DNA from: Bradyrhizobium sp. CSA207
GTDB taxonomy: Bacteria; Pseudomonadota; Alphaproteobacteria; Rhizobiales; Xanthobacteraceae
Assembly (NCBI RefSeq): GCF_029051685.1
Contig: NZ_JAACFT010000004.1
Span: 62,001 to 126,000 of the forward strand
DNA length: 64,000 bases
Direction of reading: 5' to 3'
Shown here piece after piece: positions 45,028 through 54,880 of the stretch. The translations under genes and the position numbers were made by a program. Position 1 is the stretch's first letter. Every line of letters begins with the position of its first letter. The notes under the pieces are model-generated. The model saw nothing but the letters and a program-made list of their open reading frames with translations, was not told the origin of the DNA and searched no databases.

Positions 45028-45196
45028 CCTCGCGGGCCAATCGCTCCGCTTTCAGGCGCTCGCGGTTCTCGTGGAAGGAGCGCTGGTCCTTCGCATAGTC
45101 ATTCATCGGCTTCTGCGTTTTGGCAGGCTTGAACACCTTGTTGGCTTCACGCTTGGCTCGATCAGAGGATTGATCTCTCAACATTTCGACCTCCAT
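45002..45196 (-). CDS. Small charged hypothetical protein, 64 aa
   Basis: From the ATG at 45196 (MEVEMLRDQSSDRAKREANK; a second ATG lies four codons in, at 45184) to TGA at 45002. The tail NRERLKAERLAREAKSGSRSE is a basic helix. Its last 26 bp are duplicated in the direct repeat copy at 43371-43396, which dates the duplication after this gene. Function unknown; bradyrhizobial genomes hold similar short Lys/Arg/Glu-rich proteins. Confidence 0.6.
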   Translation of the reverse strand: MEVEMLRDQSSDRAKREANKVFKPAKTQKPMNDYAKDQRSFHENRERLKAERLAREAKSGSRSE

Positions 45197-45802
45197 TTGA
45201 TCAACGAGCGTGGTCCCGGCAAATGCTGGACGCGCGCCTCTCGCTCGCAAGCTGACGCGGATCGACTTGTCATCCTCGGGGCGAGAAGGCAGCCACTTCT
45301 TCAGCTTTGGGCAGGTCTTCTGCGAGGCGCTTGGTCACTCGCCGTGAGGGCGGCGCACTCGCATTTCCGAGAGCGCGCCGGTCGAGAGGGTAACGGGGGA
45401 CTACGGTATCGGTTCCTCGGCACCAGTCTTTAATTCCGGAATCGTGAAGCTCAAGGCGGGGGAATTGGACCTCCGGCCGTCGCGGCTTCCGATCGAAAAG
45501 AAATCCCAGCGAGAGCAAGGATAGAGCGGAGCGCCTACGGCTCGCAGCAGCGCGCGGCTGCGTCGAGGCTGGCTCCAAAAGGGCGGACATTCGCTTTTTC
45601 GAGTAATGGCATAATACCCCTGTTTTGCCCGACGCGTCAAAGGCGTTTCGTTAAATACGAAAATCTTTTGCGGCCAAGGAGTTAGCTACTGTGCATGGGG
45701 TTGTTTTTCCGTTTTTGGTCAGAGCCTCCGGCCGCGCGGCATTTCTAACGCAAAAAAAAGGCCGCCTCGAAGGGCGGCCCTCTTCTCATTCAATGGGTCT
45801 GC
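45197..45802. other. Gene-free 600-bp stretch upstream of the 64-aa gene and downstream of frc
   Basis: I find no convincing gene. A short minus-strand frame around 45401-45640 (AKQGYYAITRKSECPPFWSQ) resembles repeated junk common near insertion elements. A terminator for frc lies at 45752-45780. The region marks the right edge of the accessory island. Confidence 0.55.
45752..45780 (-). terminator. Terminator of the frc transcript
   Basis: Stem gggccgccc / gggcggccc-type (ggccgcc / ggcggcc) with tcgaa loop, followed on the minus strand by tttttttt. It lies 23 bp past the frc stop and ends the GntR-oxc-frc operon. Confidence 0.9.
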
Positions 45803-47083
45803 TTACTCCGCGGCCTGCTTCTGCGGCGGATCGAGCGCGCCGGACTTGTGGATCTCGGCGACCTGGTGGTCGCTGAAGCCGAGCACGCTGCGCAGGATTT
45901 CGTCGGTGTGCTCGCCGAGCAGGGGCGAGCGCTCCACGTCGCTCGGGGAGTCCGACAGCTTGATCGGGTTGCCGACCGAGATGTACTTGCCGCGAGTAGG
46001 ATGATCGACCTCGACCACGGTGCCAGTGGCGCGCAGCGACTGGTCTTCGGCGATCTCCTTCATCGACAGGATCGGGCCGCAGGGGATGTCGTCCTTGTTG
46101 AGGATCTCCATCGCCTCGAACTTCGTCTTCGTCATAGTCCACTGTTCGATGCGGCCGAAGATCTCGTTCAGGCGCGGCAGGCGCGCCGCCGGCTTGGCGT
46201 AGTTCGGATCGGTCTTCCAGGTCGGCTCGCCGATCACGTCGCAGATCTTCTCCCAGACCGGGGCCTGGGTGATGAAGTAGATGTAGGCGTTCGGATCGGT
46301 CTCCCAGCCCTTGCACTTCAGGATGCGGCCGGGCTGGCCGCCGCCGGAATCGTTGCCGGCGCGCGGCACGGCGTCGCCGAACGGAATGCCTTCGCCGAAC
46401 TGGCTGTATTCCCTGAGCGGACCGTGGGCGAGACGCTGCTGGTCGCGCAACTTGACGCGCGCCAGATTCAGGACACCGTCCTGCATCGCGGCGGTGACGC
46501 GCTGGCCCTTGCCCGAATGGGTGCGGTGATAGAGCGCGGTGACGATGCCGAGCGCAAGATGCAGGCCAGTGCCGCTATCGCCGATCTGCGCGCCGGTGAC
46601 GAGCGGCAGGCCGTCACGGAACCCGGTGGTGGAGGCGGCGCCGCCGGTGCACTGCGCGACGTTCTCATAGACCTTGCAGTCCTCGTACGGCCCGGGGCCA
46701 AAGCCCTTGATCGAGGCGACGATCATCTTCGGGTTGATCGCTTGGATCTTCTCCCAGGGGAAGCCCATGCGGTCGAGCACGCCGGGGCCGAAATTCTCCA
46801 CCAGCACGTCGCATTTCTTGATCAGCTCGGTGAGGACTTCCTTGCCCTTGGGATTCTTGGTGTCGAGGGTGATCGAGCGCTTGTTGTGGTTGAGCATGGT
46901 GAAATACAGGCTGTCCACGTTCGGGATGTCCTGCAGCTGCCCGCGGGTGATGTCGCCGACACCGGGCCGCTCCACCTTGATCACGTCGGCGCCGAACCAG
47001 GCGAGCAACTGCGTGCAGGTCGGTCCGGACTGGACGTGGGTGAAGTCGAGAATGCGAACGCCCGTGAGCGCTTTGGTCATCAT
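45803..47083 (-). CDS. frc: Formyl-CoA:oxalate CoA-transferase
   Basis: 426 residues of the family III CoA-transferases. The catalytic aspartate is D169 ([13 protein letters not shown]), matching D169 of the Oxalobacter enzyme; the glycine loop SGGGQPG over the active site is present. N-terminal [33 protein letters not shown] is diagnostic. It moves CoA from formyl-CoA to oxalate, giving oxalyl-CoA and formate. It follows oxc on the same strand, 151 bp apart with a palindromic repeat in between, and ends the operon. Probably under the GntR operators near 49.8-49.9 kb. Confidence 0.97.
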   Translation of the reverse strand: MMTKALTGVRILDFTHVQSGPTCTQLLAWFGADVIKVERPGVGDITRGQLQDIPNVDSLYFTMLNHNKRSITLDTKNPKGKEVLTELIKKCDVLVENFGPGVLDRMGFPWEKIQAINPKMIVASIKGFGPGPYEDCKVYENVAQCTGGAASTTGFRDGLPLVTGAQIGDSGTGLHLALGIVTALYHRTHSGKGQRVTAAMQDGVLNLARVKLRDQQRLAHGPLREYSQFGEGIPFGDAVPRAGNDSGGGQPGRILKCKGWETDPNAYIYFITQAPVWEKICDVIGEPTWKTDPNYAKPAARLPRLNEIFGRIEQWTMTKTKFEAMEILNKDDIPCGPILSMKEIAEDQSLRATGTVVEVDHPTRGKYISVGNPIKLSDSPSDVERSPLLGEHTDEILRSVLGFSDHQVAEIHKSGALDPPQKQAAE

Positions 47084-47109
47084 GTTGCTCCTGTTACTCT
47101 TCTGTTTCT

Positions 47110-47223
47110 GTCATGCCCGCGAAGGCGGGCATCCAGTATTCGCTGAAGGTTCAGTTGGGCCTCAGTGCTCACCTCAAGGATGGTTCGGCGATTACTGGAT
47201 TCCCCGCCTGCGCGGGGAATGAC
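47110..47223. repeat. Intergenic palindromic repeat (GTCATGCCCGCGAAGGCGGGCAT type)
   Basis: Left arm gtcatgcccgcgaaggcggg with catccagta and right arm tactggattccccgc with a mirrored gcggggaatgac end. It sits inside the oxc-frc operon and could act as a transcript-stability or processing hairpin. Confidence 0.8.
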
Positions 47224-47234
47224 CCGGCGGTCGG

Positions 47235-48968
47235 TTACTTTTTCTTCTGCAAGACGCTCTGCGGATTGAGGTTGCCGATGCGGCCGCTCTCAGAGCCGGC
47301 GGCCGGATCGATCACCGCGTTGATGAGCGTCGGCTTGCCCGAGGCCATCGCCTCGTTGACGGCGCGCTTGAGCTCGTCGGGCGAGGTGGCATTCACGCCG
47401 ACGCCGCCGAAGGCTTCCATCATCTTGTCGTAGCGGGCGCCCTTGACGAACACGGTGGTCGCCGGATCGGCGTTGGCGCTGTTGACGTCGGTGCCGCGAT
47501 AGATGCCGTCATTGTTGAAGATGACGATGCAGATCGGCAAGTTGTAGCGGCAGATGGTCTCGATCTCCATGCCGGAGAAGCCGAAGGCGCTATCGCCTTC
47601 CACCGCGAGCACGGGGTGCCCGGTCTCCAGCGCCGCCGCGATCGCCTGGCCCATGCCGATGCCCATCACGCCCCAGGTGCCGACGTCGAGACGCTTGCGC
47701 GGCTTGTACATGTCGATGACGCCGCGGGCGAGGTCGAGCGTGTTGGCGCCCTCGTTGACGAGGATCGCCTCGGGATGTTCTTTGATGACGTTCTTCAGCA
47801 CGCCGAGCGCGCCGTGATAGTCCATCGGCGACTTGTTGTTCATGAGCTTCGGCGCCATCTTGGCGACGTTCTCTTCGCGCTTGGAGACGATCGCCTTGGT
47901 CCATTCGGCCGGCGGCGCGGTCCAGCTCGAGCCCATCGCCTGGTTGAAGGCCGCGACGACCGAGCCGATGTCGCCGACGACAGGCGCGACGATCTCGACG
48001 TTGGAGTCCATTTCCCTCGGCTCGATGTCGACCTGGATGAACTTCTTGGGCGATTCGCCCCAGCTCTTGCCCTTGCCGTGAGAGAGCAGCCAGTTCAGCC
48101 GCGCGCCGATCAGCAGAACGACGTCGGACTCTTTCAGCACCGTCGAGCGGGCCGCGCCGGCGCATTGCGGATGCGTGTCGGCAAGGAGGCCCTTGGCCAT
48201 GCTCATCGGCAGGAACGGCACGCCGCTCTTTTCGACGAAAGTCTTGATCTCTTCATCGGCCTGCGCGTAGGCCGCGCCCTTGCCGAGGATGATGAGCGGA
48301 CGCTTCGCGCTTTTGAGCACGTCGAGCGCGCGCTTCACCGAAGCGGGCGAGGGGATCTGCGCAGGCGCCGCATCGATCACCTTGACCAGCGACTTCTGGC
48401 CGGCCTCGGCGTTCATCACCTGGCCGAACAGCTTTGCCGGCAGGTCGAGATAGACCCCGCCGGGACGACCGGAGACAGCGGCACGGATGGCGCGGGCAAG
48501 ACCAATGCCGATATCCTGGGCGTGCAGCACGCGATAGGCCGCCTTGCAGAGCGGCTTGGCGATCGCGAGCTGGTCCATCTCCTCATAGTCGCCCTGCTGG
48601 AGGTCGACGATTTCGCGTTCCGAGGAGCCCGAGACCAGGATCATCGGGTAGCAATTGGTGGTGGCATGCGCGAGCGCGGTGAGACCGTTGAGGAAGCCGG
48701 GTGCGGAGACGGTAAGGCAGACGCCGGGTTTCTTGGTGAGATAGCCGGCGATGCCCGCCGCGTAACCGGCGTTCTGCTCGTGGCGGAACGAGATCACGCG
48801 AATACCGGCCGCCTGCGCCATGCGGCCCAAATCCGTGATCGGGATGCCCGGCACATTATAGATCGTGTTGATGCCGTTCAGCTTGAGCGCGTCGATGACG
48901 AGATGGAAGCCATCCGTCAATTCCTGCTCGGTGCCCGGTGCTTCGGACTTGGTCGCGGTATTCAGCAT
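47235..48968 (-). CDS. oxc: Oxalyl-CoA decarboxylase
   Basis: 577 residues from the ATG at 48968 ([16 protein letters not shown]). A thiamine-diphosphate enzyme: the activating glutamate lies in [14 protein letters not shown], and the ThDP/Mg motif in [20 protein letters not shown] with ...NNDGIYRG after it. It decarboxylates oxalyl-CoA to formyl-CoA, which Frc recycles. The long open frame before 48968 lacks protein character. It starts 76 bp after the GntR gene and precedes frc, in one leftward operon. Confidence 0.96.
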   Translation of the reverse strand: MLNTATKSEAPGTEQELTDGFHLVIDALKLNGINTIYNVPGIPITDLGRMAQAAGIRVISFRHEQNAGYAAGIAGYLTKKPGVCLTVSAPGFLNGLTALAHATTNCYPMILVSGSSEREIVDLQQGDYEEMDQLAIAKPLCKAAYRVLHAQDIGIGLARAIRAAVSGRPGGVYLDLPAKLFGQVMNAEAGQKSLVKVIDAAPAQIPSPASVKRALDVLKSAKRPLIILGKGAAYAQADEEIKTFVEKSGVPFLPMSMAKGLLADTHPQCAGAARSTVLKESDVVLLIGARLNWLLSHGKGKSWGESPKKFIQVDIEPREMDSNVEIVAPVVGDIGSVVAAFNQAMGSSWTAPPAEWTKAIVSKREENVAKMAPKLMNNKSPMDYHGALGVLKNVIKEHPEAILVNEGANTLDLARGVIDMYKPRKRLDVGTWGVMGIGMGQAIAAALETGHPVLAVEGDSAFGFSGMEIETICRYNLPICIVIFNNDGIYRGTDVNSANADPATTVFVKGARYDKMMEAFGGVGVNATSPDELKRAVNEAMASGKPTLINAVIDPAAGSESGRIGNLNPQSVLQKKK

Positions 48969-49044
48969 GGGCCTTGTCTCCCTGGTCTCAAGGTGCCGTT
49001 TAGGCTTTTGGGGGCGAATGGGTTCGCCCTTCTGGTGAAAATTG

Positions 49045-49776
49045 TTAGCCGAACAGTTCCTGGCCATGCGCTTCGACATAAGCCGCAAGGCCAAGGGTGT
49101 GGTCGCGGGCGCGCTTCTCGGCAAGCTCGGTGTCGCGCGCTTCGAGCGCTTCGATCATGCCGAGATGTTCGGGCAGGGAGGTCGCGGTGCGATCCTTTCG
49201 CCCGATCGTCAGTTGCCGGTAGCCGCGCACGTGCAGCAGCAGGTCGTTGGTGAGATCGACCAGCACGGGCGATTCCGACAGCGAGATCAGCGCCTGGTGA
49301 AAGGCGATGTTGGCGCGCGAATATTCCTCGACATGATCCTCGGGCAGGCGGTCCTTGCCGAAGTCCTTGAAGAAGTCGCGCAGTGCCGTGATGTCCTTCT
49401 TGCGTGCCGTGGTGGTGATCAGGCGTGCCGCCATGCTCTCCAGCGCCGCCCAGGCGCGGATCATGTCGACGATCTCGCTCTTGGTCCTGCGCACCACCAT
49501 GATGCCGCGGCGCGGAACAGTCTTGACGAAACCGTCCTGCTCGAGCATCGCGATCGCCTCGCGGATCGGAGTGCGGCTGACGCCGAGGCGCTCGGACAGC
49601 GCGCGCTCGTCGAGCATCACCGGCTCGGGCGTCGAGTAGATGTCCATCTTGAGGATGGCTTCCTTCAAGGCGTCATACGCCTTGTTCTTGAAGCTGCTCT
49701 CCGGGGCAATACGAACGATTGCGATGTCTGCCTCGGCCATGTTCGGCAACGCCTTGGTTGGTTTCCGCAGTGACAC
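49045..49776 (-). CDS. GntR-family (FadR/FCD) regulator of the oxalate cluster
   Basis: 243 residues from a GTG at 49776, which a strong ribosome site (ggaggagaat) decides. N-terminal winged HTH (about 30-100, with [21 protein letters not shown]) and C-terminal FCD effector domain (about 110-235, all-helical with the metal/acid-binding pocket). The effector could be oxalate, formate or an acyl-CoA. Two perfect 17-bp palindromes (sites E and F) lie upstream of its own start, suggesting autoregulation, and related sites precede the MFS, CBS and 45-residue genes. It probably controls the whole oxalate regulon. Confidence 0.93.
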   Translation of the reverse strand: MSLRKPTKALPNMAEADIAIVRIAPESSFKNKAYDALKEAILKMDIYSTPEPVMLDERALSERLGVSRTPIREAIAMLEQDGFVKTVPRRGIMVVRRTKSEIVDMIRAWAALESMAARLITTTARKKDITALRDFFKDFGKDRLPEDHVEEYSRANIAFHQALISLSESPVLVDLTNDLLLHVRGYRQLTIGRKDRTATSLPEHLGMIEALEARDTELAEKRARDHTLGLAAYVEAHGQELFG

Positions 49777-49833
49777 GACGATTCTCCTCCAGTGGGGAGT
49801 CGTCTTTTACAGGAATATTAACTGGAAAGTTTT

Positions 49834-49850
49834 TGGCATACCACATGCCA
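49834..49850. promoter_or_regulatory. Candidate GntR operator, site E (perfect)
   Basis: TGGCATACCACATGCCA: perfect inverted half-sites TGGCAT / ATGCCA, 5-bp spacer, 58 bp from the GntR start. Confidence 0.8.
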
Positions 49851-49914
49851 GCGTGTCAAGCTGCCTATTTTTTGCAGCGTTCTAGGTGGAGCGGCGGCTT
49901 GACAAGTTGGCTTC

Positions 49915-49931
49915 TGGCATACCAAATGCCA
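49915..49931. promoter_or_regulatory. Candidate GntR operator, site F (perfect)
   Basis: TGGCATACCAAATGCCA: perfect inverted half-sites, same spacer length. It lies 159 bp before the ligase start and 139 bp from the GntR start. Confidence 0.8.
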
Positions 49932-50089
49932 TCGCCAGCCATTTTTGATCCAAGCCGGCGGGGTAATGTGGGCTTTATGCCACTCCGTTCCGCTGCGCGG
50001 AACAAAGCACGGCAAACGGCAAGCATGACAGGGCAGCCGCAACACGCTCGCTTTGCAAAGCAAGAACTGAAGGTCAAGGGAGAAGCCAC

Positions 50090-52219
50090 ATGTCCAATTC
50101 CAAAGACGTCGTCCGCAAGGTCCTTGACCAGGTCAAGGCGGACAACCGCACCAGCCTGACGGCGCCTGAGGGCAAGCTGGTCTGCGATGCCTACGGCATT
50201 CCGGTGCCGAAGGAGGGCGTGGTGAAGTCGGCAGGCGAGGCCGGCAAGGTCGCCTCCTCGATGGGCTTCCCCGTCGTCATGAAGATCGTCTCGCCGGACA
50301 TTCTCCACAAGACCGAGGCTGGCGGCGTCATCGTCGGCGTCAAGACGGTGCAGGATGCCGAGAAGGCCTACGAGACCATTCTCTCCAACGCCAAGAAGTA
50401 CAAGGCCGATGCCAAGATTGAGGGCATCCAGGTGCAGCAGATGCTGGCCGGCGGCACCGAGGTGATCGTCGGTTCGATCACCGACGGCTCGTTCGGCAAG
50501 TTGGTCGCCTTCGGGCTCGGCGGCGTGCTGGTCGAAGTCCTGAAGGACGTCACCTTCCGCCTGGCGCCCGCGACCAAGGAAGACGCGCTCTCGATGCTCG
50601 ACGGCATCCAGGCGCATGAGATTTTGAAGGGCGTGCGCGGCAGCGAGCCGGTCAACCGCACCGCGCTGGCCGACATCATCGTCAAGGTCTCCCAACTCGT
50701 CACGGATTTCCCCGAAATCGTCGAGCTCGACCTCAACCCTGTTTTCGCGACGGCGAAGAACGCCACCGCCGCCGACGTGCGCATCGTCGTCGACTTCGCC
50801 TACAAGCCCCGGCCGAAGCCGCGCCCGACCGAAGAGATCGTCGCGGCCATGAACCGCATCATGCAGCCGAAGGCGGTCGCCGTGGTCGGCGCATCTGCCG
50901 AGGACGGCAAGATCGGCAACTCCGTGATGAAGAATCTCATCAACGGCGGCTACAAGGGCGATATCTATCCGATCCATCCGAAGGCCGCCGAGATCCTCGG
51001 CTACAAGGCCTATAAGAGCGTCAAGGACGTGCCGGGCGTGATCGATACGGCGGTGTTCGCGATTCCTGCGAAGTTCGTCGCAGCTGCGCTGGTCGAATGC
51101 GGCGAGAAGAAGATCCCGGGCGCGGTGCTGATCCCGTCGGGCTTTGCCGAAGCTGGCGCGCCGGAGCTCCAGGCCGAGATCGTCGAAGTCGGCAAGAAGT
51201 ACGACATCCGCCTGATGGGGCCGAACATCTACGGCTTCTACTATACGCCGGCCAATCTCTGCGCGACCTTCTGCACCGCTTACGACGTCAAGGGCCACGC
51301 GGCGCTGTCGTCGCAGTCGGGCGGCATCGGCATGGCCATCATCGGCTTCTCGCGCTCGGCCAAGATGGGCGTCTCCGCGATCGTCGGCCTCGGCAACAAG
51401 TCCGATATCGACGAGGACGATCTGCTCGCCTTCTTCGAGCAGGATCCCAACACCAATCTGATCGCGCAGCACTGCGAGGACCTCAAGGACGGCCGCGCCT
51501 TTGCCGAAGCCGCAAAGCGCGTGTCCAAGAAGAAGCCGGTGATCGTGCTCAAGGCCGGCCGCACCTCGGCCGGTGCGAAGGCGGCCTCGTCGCACACCGG
51601 CGCGCTCGCCGGCAACGACAAGATCTACGAGGATGTCCTGGCGCAGTCCGGCGTGATCCGCGCTCGCTCGCTGCGGCAACTGCTCGAGTTCGCCCGCGGT
51701 GTGCCGGTGCTGCCGACGCCGAAGGGCGAGAACGTGCTGATCATCACCGGCGCCGGCGGATCCGGCGTGCTGCTGTCGGACTCCGTCGTCGACAACGGCC
51801 TGTCGCTGATGTCGATGCCGCCGGATCTCGATGCGGCCTTCCGCAAGTTCATCCCGCCGTTCGGAGCTGCCGGAAATCCTGTGGATATCACCGGCGGCGA
51901 GCCGCCGATCACCTACGTCAACACCGTGAAGCTCGGCCTGTCGGATGAGCGCATCCATTCGCTGATCCTCGGCTACTGGCACACCATCGTGACGCCGCCG
52001 ATGGTGTTCGCCCGCAACATGGTCGAGGTGAAGAAGGAGATGGAGGCCAAGGGCTTCGTGAAGCCGATCGTCGCCTCGCTCGCCGGCGACGTCGAGGTCG
52101 AGGAAGCCGCCGAATATCTCTACCAGAACGGCATCCCGGCCTACGCCTATTCGACCGAGCTTCCGGTCGAGGTGTTAGGGGCCAAGTACAAATGGGCGCG
52201 CGGGGCAGGGCTGCTCTGA
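50090..52219 (+). CDS. ADP-forming acyl-CoA synthetase (acetate-CoA ligase family), beta-alpha fusion
   Basis: 709 residues in reversed order to many homologues: an ATP-grasp beta-type domain first (about 1-230, with GFPVVMKIVSPDILHKTEAGG) and then the CoA-binding and ligase alpha-type domains (about 265-700; VAVVGASAEDGKIGNSVMKN is the CoA site, and SQSGGIGMAIIGF and SHTGALAGND are ligase motifs, the latter with the phospho-histidine). It makes acyl-CoA from acid, CoA and ATP with ADP release, or the reverse. Divergent from GntR-oxc-frc and behind the same operators, it could prime oxalate or formate activation. The substrate is inferred. Confidence 0.9.
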   Translation: MSNSKDVVRKVLDQVKADNRTSLTAPEGKLVCDAYGIPVPKEGVVKSAGEAGKVASSMGFPVVMKIVSPDILHKTEAGGVIVGVKTVQDAEKAYETILSNAKKYKADAKIEGIQVQQMLAGGTEVIVGSITDGSFGKLVAFGLGGVLVEVLKDVTFRLAPATKEDALSMLDGIQAHEILKGVRGSEPVNRTALADIIVKVSQLVTDFPEIVELDLNPVFATAKNATAADVRIVVDFAYKPRPKPRPTEEIVAAMNRIMQPKAVAVVGASAEDGKIGNSVMKNLINGGYKGDIYPIHPKAAEILGYKAYKSVKDVPGVIDTAVFAIPAKFVAAALVECGEKKIPGAVLIPSGFAEAGAPELQAEIVEVGKKYDIRLMGPNIYGFYYTPANLCATFCTAYDVKGHAALSSQSGGIGMAIIGFSRSAKMGVSAIVGLGNKSDIDEDDLLAFFEQDPNTNLIAQHCEDLKDGRAFAEAAKRVSKKKPVIVLKAGRTSAGAKAASSHTGALAGNDKIYEDVLAQSGVIRARSLRQLLEFARGVPVLPTPKGENVLIITGAGGSGVLLSDSVVDNGLSLMSMPPDLDAAFRKFIPPFGAAGNPVDITGGEPPITYVNTVKLGLSDERIHSLILGYWHTIVTPPMVFARNMVEVKKEMEAKGFVKPIVASLAGDVEVEEAAEYLYQNGIPAYAYSTELPVEVLGAKYKWARGAGLL

Positions 52220-52320
52220 GCCGACGAAAAGGAAATGCCGCTTCGGAGCAGTCTGGAGCGGCATTCCGATCTAACGCGTGACGAGTTTGAATTGAATTGC
52301 TGTCGTATCGGCGGTGCTAA

Positions 52321-52440
52321 ACCTCTCCCATAGGGAGAGGTCGGCGCGAAGCGCCGGGTGAGGGGTCTGCTCTATCGAGCGACCTGCACCCCTCACCCGA
52401 TTTGCTGCGCAAATCGACCTCTCCCCGACGGGGAGAGGTG
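52321..52440. repeat. Intergenic palindromic repeat, CTCTCCC...GGGAGAG family (copy 3 of 4)
   Basis: Begins cctctcccatagggagagg, ends cctctccccgacggggagagg; middle arms are gccgggtgaggggtct and gcacccctcacccgat. It separates the ligase gene from the IclR gene. Confidence 0.85.
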
Positions 52441-52471
52441 GACGGAGATCGCGGACGAAGGGCAGGTCGCG

Positions 52472-53314
52472 ATGAGCAAGAACGTGATCCGGCGCAAATC
52501 GCTCGAGCCCAGATCGCCCGCCGAGGCCGATCATGAGGCGCGCGACGGCGGCGTGCAGTCGGTCGACCGCGCGCTGTCGATCCTGGAGACGCTGGCCGAG
52601 GACGACGAGGGTTATCGCCTCAGCGATCTCGCCGTCCGCACCGGCCTGTCGGCCTCGACCGTGCACCGCCTGCTGGCGACGCTGGAAAGCCGCCGCTTCG
52701 TGCAGTTCGACCGCGCCGAATCCAAATGGCACGTCGGCGTGCGCAGCTTCACGGTCGGCGCAAGCTTCGCGCGGCGGCGTAATTTCTCCGCTCAGGCGAT
52801 TCCCTATCTGCGCAAGCTGCGCGATCTCACCCGCGAGACCGCCAATCTCGCTGTCGTCGACGACGAGTTCATCATCGTGCTGACCCGCATGGAGAGCCGC
52901 GAAATCATGCGCTCGCTGACCAAGGTCGGCGGCCGCGTCCCCATGGTGACATCCGGTGTCGGCAAGGCGGTGCTCGCAACCTATTCCGACGAGGACGTCG
53001 GCGCCGTCATCCGCCATCACGGCATGCCGCGCCTGACCGAGAAGTCGATCGTGCGGCCAAGCGACCTGTTCAAGGAGCTTGCGACGATCCGCAAGCAGGG
53101 CTTTGCGATCGACGATGAGCAGGCCTGCATGGGCCTGCGTTGTATTGCCGCAGTCGTCTACAACGACTGCGCCGAGCCGCTCGCGGCGATTTCCGTCTCG
53201 GGCATGACCAGCCGCCTGACCGACGACAGATTGCCGGAAATCGGCCAGATCGTGCGCGAAGTCGCCGGTGAGCTGACCGTCGCGCTCGGCGGGGTGATGC
53301 CGAAGTCCGGCTGA
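52472..53314 (+). CDS. IclR-family transcriptional regulator
   Basis: 280 residues from the ATG at 52472 (MSKNVIRRKSLEPRSPAEAD). Winged HTH at about 28-85 (VDRALSILETLAEDDEGYRLSDLAVRTGLSASTVHRLLATLESRRF), effector domain at about 100-275 with the IclR-typical AYSDEDV and DDEQACMGLRCIAAVV segments. IclR regulators sense small organic acids such as glyoxylate or aromatic acids. It precedes the tripartite transporter on the same strand and may control it, or gcl further on. Confidence 0.93.
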   Translation: MSKNVIRRKSLEPRSPAEADHEARDGGVQSVDRALSILETLAEDDEGYRLSDLAVRTGLSASTVHRLLATLESRRFVQFDRAESKWHVGVRSFTVGASFARRRNFSAQAIPYLRKLRDLTRETANLAVVDDEFIIVLTRMESREIMRSLTKVGGRVPMVTSGVGKAVLATYSDEDVGAVIRHHGMPRLTEKSIVRPSDLFKELATIRKQGFAIDDEQACMGLRCIAAVVYNDCAEPLAAISVSGMTSRLTDDRLPEIGQIVREVAGELTVALGGVMPKSG

Positions 53315-53429
53315 CAGGAAACCCGGGCGCTATCGCTGGACAGCATCGGCCGTTTTGGCTGATATGCGACCAAACGACACAATGCGGCAAACGATCAACA
53401 CGTCCGCACGAGCCCTGGAGAATGCCCCC

Positions 53430-54398
53430 ATGTTTCAACTTCCCGCGCGCCTTGTCGGCGCAGCCGTTGCGCTGACCCTCGCGGCAGCCAATCCGGCCGT
53501 TGCCCAGCAGCTCGAGCTCAAGCTGATGGCGCCGGCGGCGCCCGGCGGCGGCTGGGACCAGACTGCGCGCTCGATGCAGCAGGCGCTGGTCGCCGCGGGC
53601 GTCGCGCGCAGCGTGCAGGTCACCAACGTTCCCGGTGCCGGCGGCAGCATCGGCATCGCCCAGTTCGTCAACGGCGCCAAGGGCGACGGCAACCAGATGA
53701 TGGTCAACGGCTTCGTTATGGTGGGTGCGCTCGCCATGAACAAATCGCCGGTCACGCTCGAGCAGGTGACGCCGATCGCACGTCTCACCGAAGAAATCCA
53801 GGTGATCGTGGTTCCCGCGAACTCGCCGATCAAGACGGCGCAGGACTTGGCCACGGCGGTGAAGGCCGATATCGCCAAGGTGACCTTTGCCGGCGGCTCC
53901 GCCGGCGGCGTCGACCATGTGATGGCGGCATTGTTCGCCGGCGCCGTCGGCGCTGACGCCAAGAAGATCAACTACATCCCGTTCTCCGGTGGCGGCGAGT
54001 CGCTCGCCGCCATTCTCGGCGGCAAAGTCACCGCGGGCATTTCGGGGCTGAGCGAATATGATGGGCAGATCAAGTCCGGCAAGCTGCGCGCGATCGGCGT
54101 GACCTCGGAGAAGCGCATCGCAGGCAGCGACATCCCGACCTTCAAAGAGCAGGGCATCGACCTCGTGATCGCCAACTGGCGCTCGGTGGTCGCCCCTCCC
54201 GGCATCACGCCGGAACAGCGCAAGACACTGAGTGATGCCGTCGAGAAGATGGTGAAAGCAGACGCCTGGAAGGAGATCCTCAAGCAGAAGGGTTGGGAGG
54301 ACGCCTATCTGGGCGGCGACGCCTTCGCCGACTTCCTGAAGAAGGAAACGGTTCGCGTCACCGACGTGCTGAAGTCGGTTGGCCTGGTCAAATCATGA
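53430..54398 (+). CDS. tctC: Tripartite tricarboxylate transporter substrate-binding protein (TctC/Bug family)
   Basis: 322 residues from the ATG at 53430 with a signal peptide (about 1-24, ending NPAVAQ). The Bug signatures KLMAPAAPGGGWDQTARSMQ and VTNVPGAGGSIGI line the ligand site. It captures a carboxylate in the periplasm for the TctA/TctB membrane part encoded next. Its stop overlaps tctB (ATGA). Bug ligands range widely (citrate, dicarboxylates, aromatic acids); nearness to C2-acid genes hints at a small organic acid, not proven. Confidence 0.94.
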   Translation: MFQLPARLVGAAVALTLAAANPAVAQQLELKLMAPAAPGGGWDQTARSMQQALVAAGVARSVQVTNVPGAGGSIGIAQFVNGAKGDGNQMMVNGFVMVGALAMNKSPVTLEQVTPIARLTEEIQVIVVPANSPIKTAQDLATAVKADIAKVTFAGGSAGGVDHVMAALFAGAVGADAKKINYIPFSGGGESLAAILGGKVTAGISGLSEYDGQIKSGKLRAIGVTSEKRIAGSDIPTFKEQGIDLVIANWRSVVAPPGITPEQRKTLSDAVEKMVKADAWKEILKQKGWEDAYLGGDAFADFLKKETVRVTDVLKSVGLVKS

Positions 54399-54880
54399 TC
54401 TCAGGCGATCCCGTGCAGACGCAGCGGCGCGTCGATCGCGCCGGCCTCGTCATCGCCGCAGTGCTTGCTGCACTCGCCGCAGTGCTGGTTTGGGACGCGC
54501 GCGGCCTGCAATCCAGCGCCATGTACGGGATGGGGCCGGAGGCGATGCCGGTCGTGGTCGCAACCGGCCTTGCGTTGCTTGCAATAGGCAATTTCATCGA
54601 CGCGCTGCGCGGCAACCTGCCGGCGCGTGAGAGCGCCGATCCCGTGCCTGTGGTCTTGATCCTCGTCGGCCTTGCGCTTCTGATCGCCATCATCGGCTTT
54701 GGCGGCGGCTTCATTCTGGCGACGTCGGCGCTGTTCGTCACGACGTCGGCGGCGTTCGGGCGCCGCGCCGTCCTCGTCGATTCCATCATCGCCGTCGTGA
54801 TGTCGACCCTCATTTATCTCGCGTTCGATCGGCTGTTGACGCTGAGTCTTCCGGCCGGCCCGCTGGAGCGACTGCTGTGA
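54395..54880 (+). CDS. tctB: Tripartite tricarboxylate transporter small membrane subunit
   Basis: 161 residues, four membrane segments (about 17-36, 51-66, 84-102, 122-146), the TctB layout. The ATG at 54395 overlaps the tctC stop; its own stop shares one base with the tctA start. It supports TctA. Confidence 0.92.
   Translation: MISGDPVQTQRRVDRAGLVIAAVLAALAAVLVWDARGLQSSAMYGMGPEAMPVVVATGLALLAIGNFIDALRGNLPARESADPVPVVLILVGLALLIAIIGFGGGFILATSALFVTTSAAFGRRAVLVDSIIAVVMSTLIYLAFDRLLTLSLPAGPLERLL

Larger units (their letters stand above)
49777..50089. promoter_or_regulatory. Divergent control region of GntR-oxc-frc and the acyl-CoA ligase
   Basis: A 313-bp region with two perfect operators (E, F) 81 bp apart. 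The ligase side has a ribosome site (agggaga) 8 bp before its ATG. One bound regulator pair could control both directions, with possible looping. Confidence 0.75.

Noticed and set aside
45401..45640. A 79-residue minus-strand gene (MTRRAKQGYYAITRKSECPP...)
   Set aside because: Low-complexity, no ribosome site, similar to junk seen near insertion elements; no support.
47110..47223. A rho-independent terminator between oxc and frc
   Set aside because: The hairpins have no T-run on the minus strand; it belongs to a repeat family and the genes probably stay in one operon.
48968..49124. A longer oxc product starting at 49124
   Set aside because: It would overlap the GntR gene and the extra 52 residues have no protein character; the ATG at 48968 fits the family length.
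49865..51982. A 705-codon minus-strand open frame opposite the acyl-CoA ligase
   Set aside because: Arg/His/Asp-rich antisense; the plus-strand ligase has complete family motifs.
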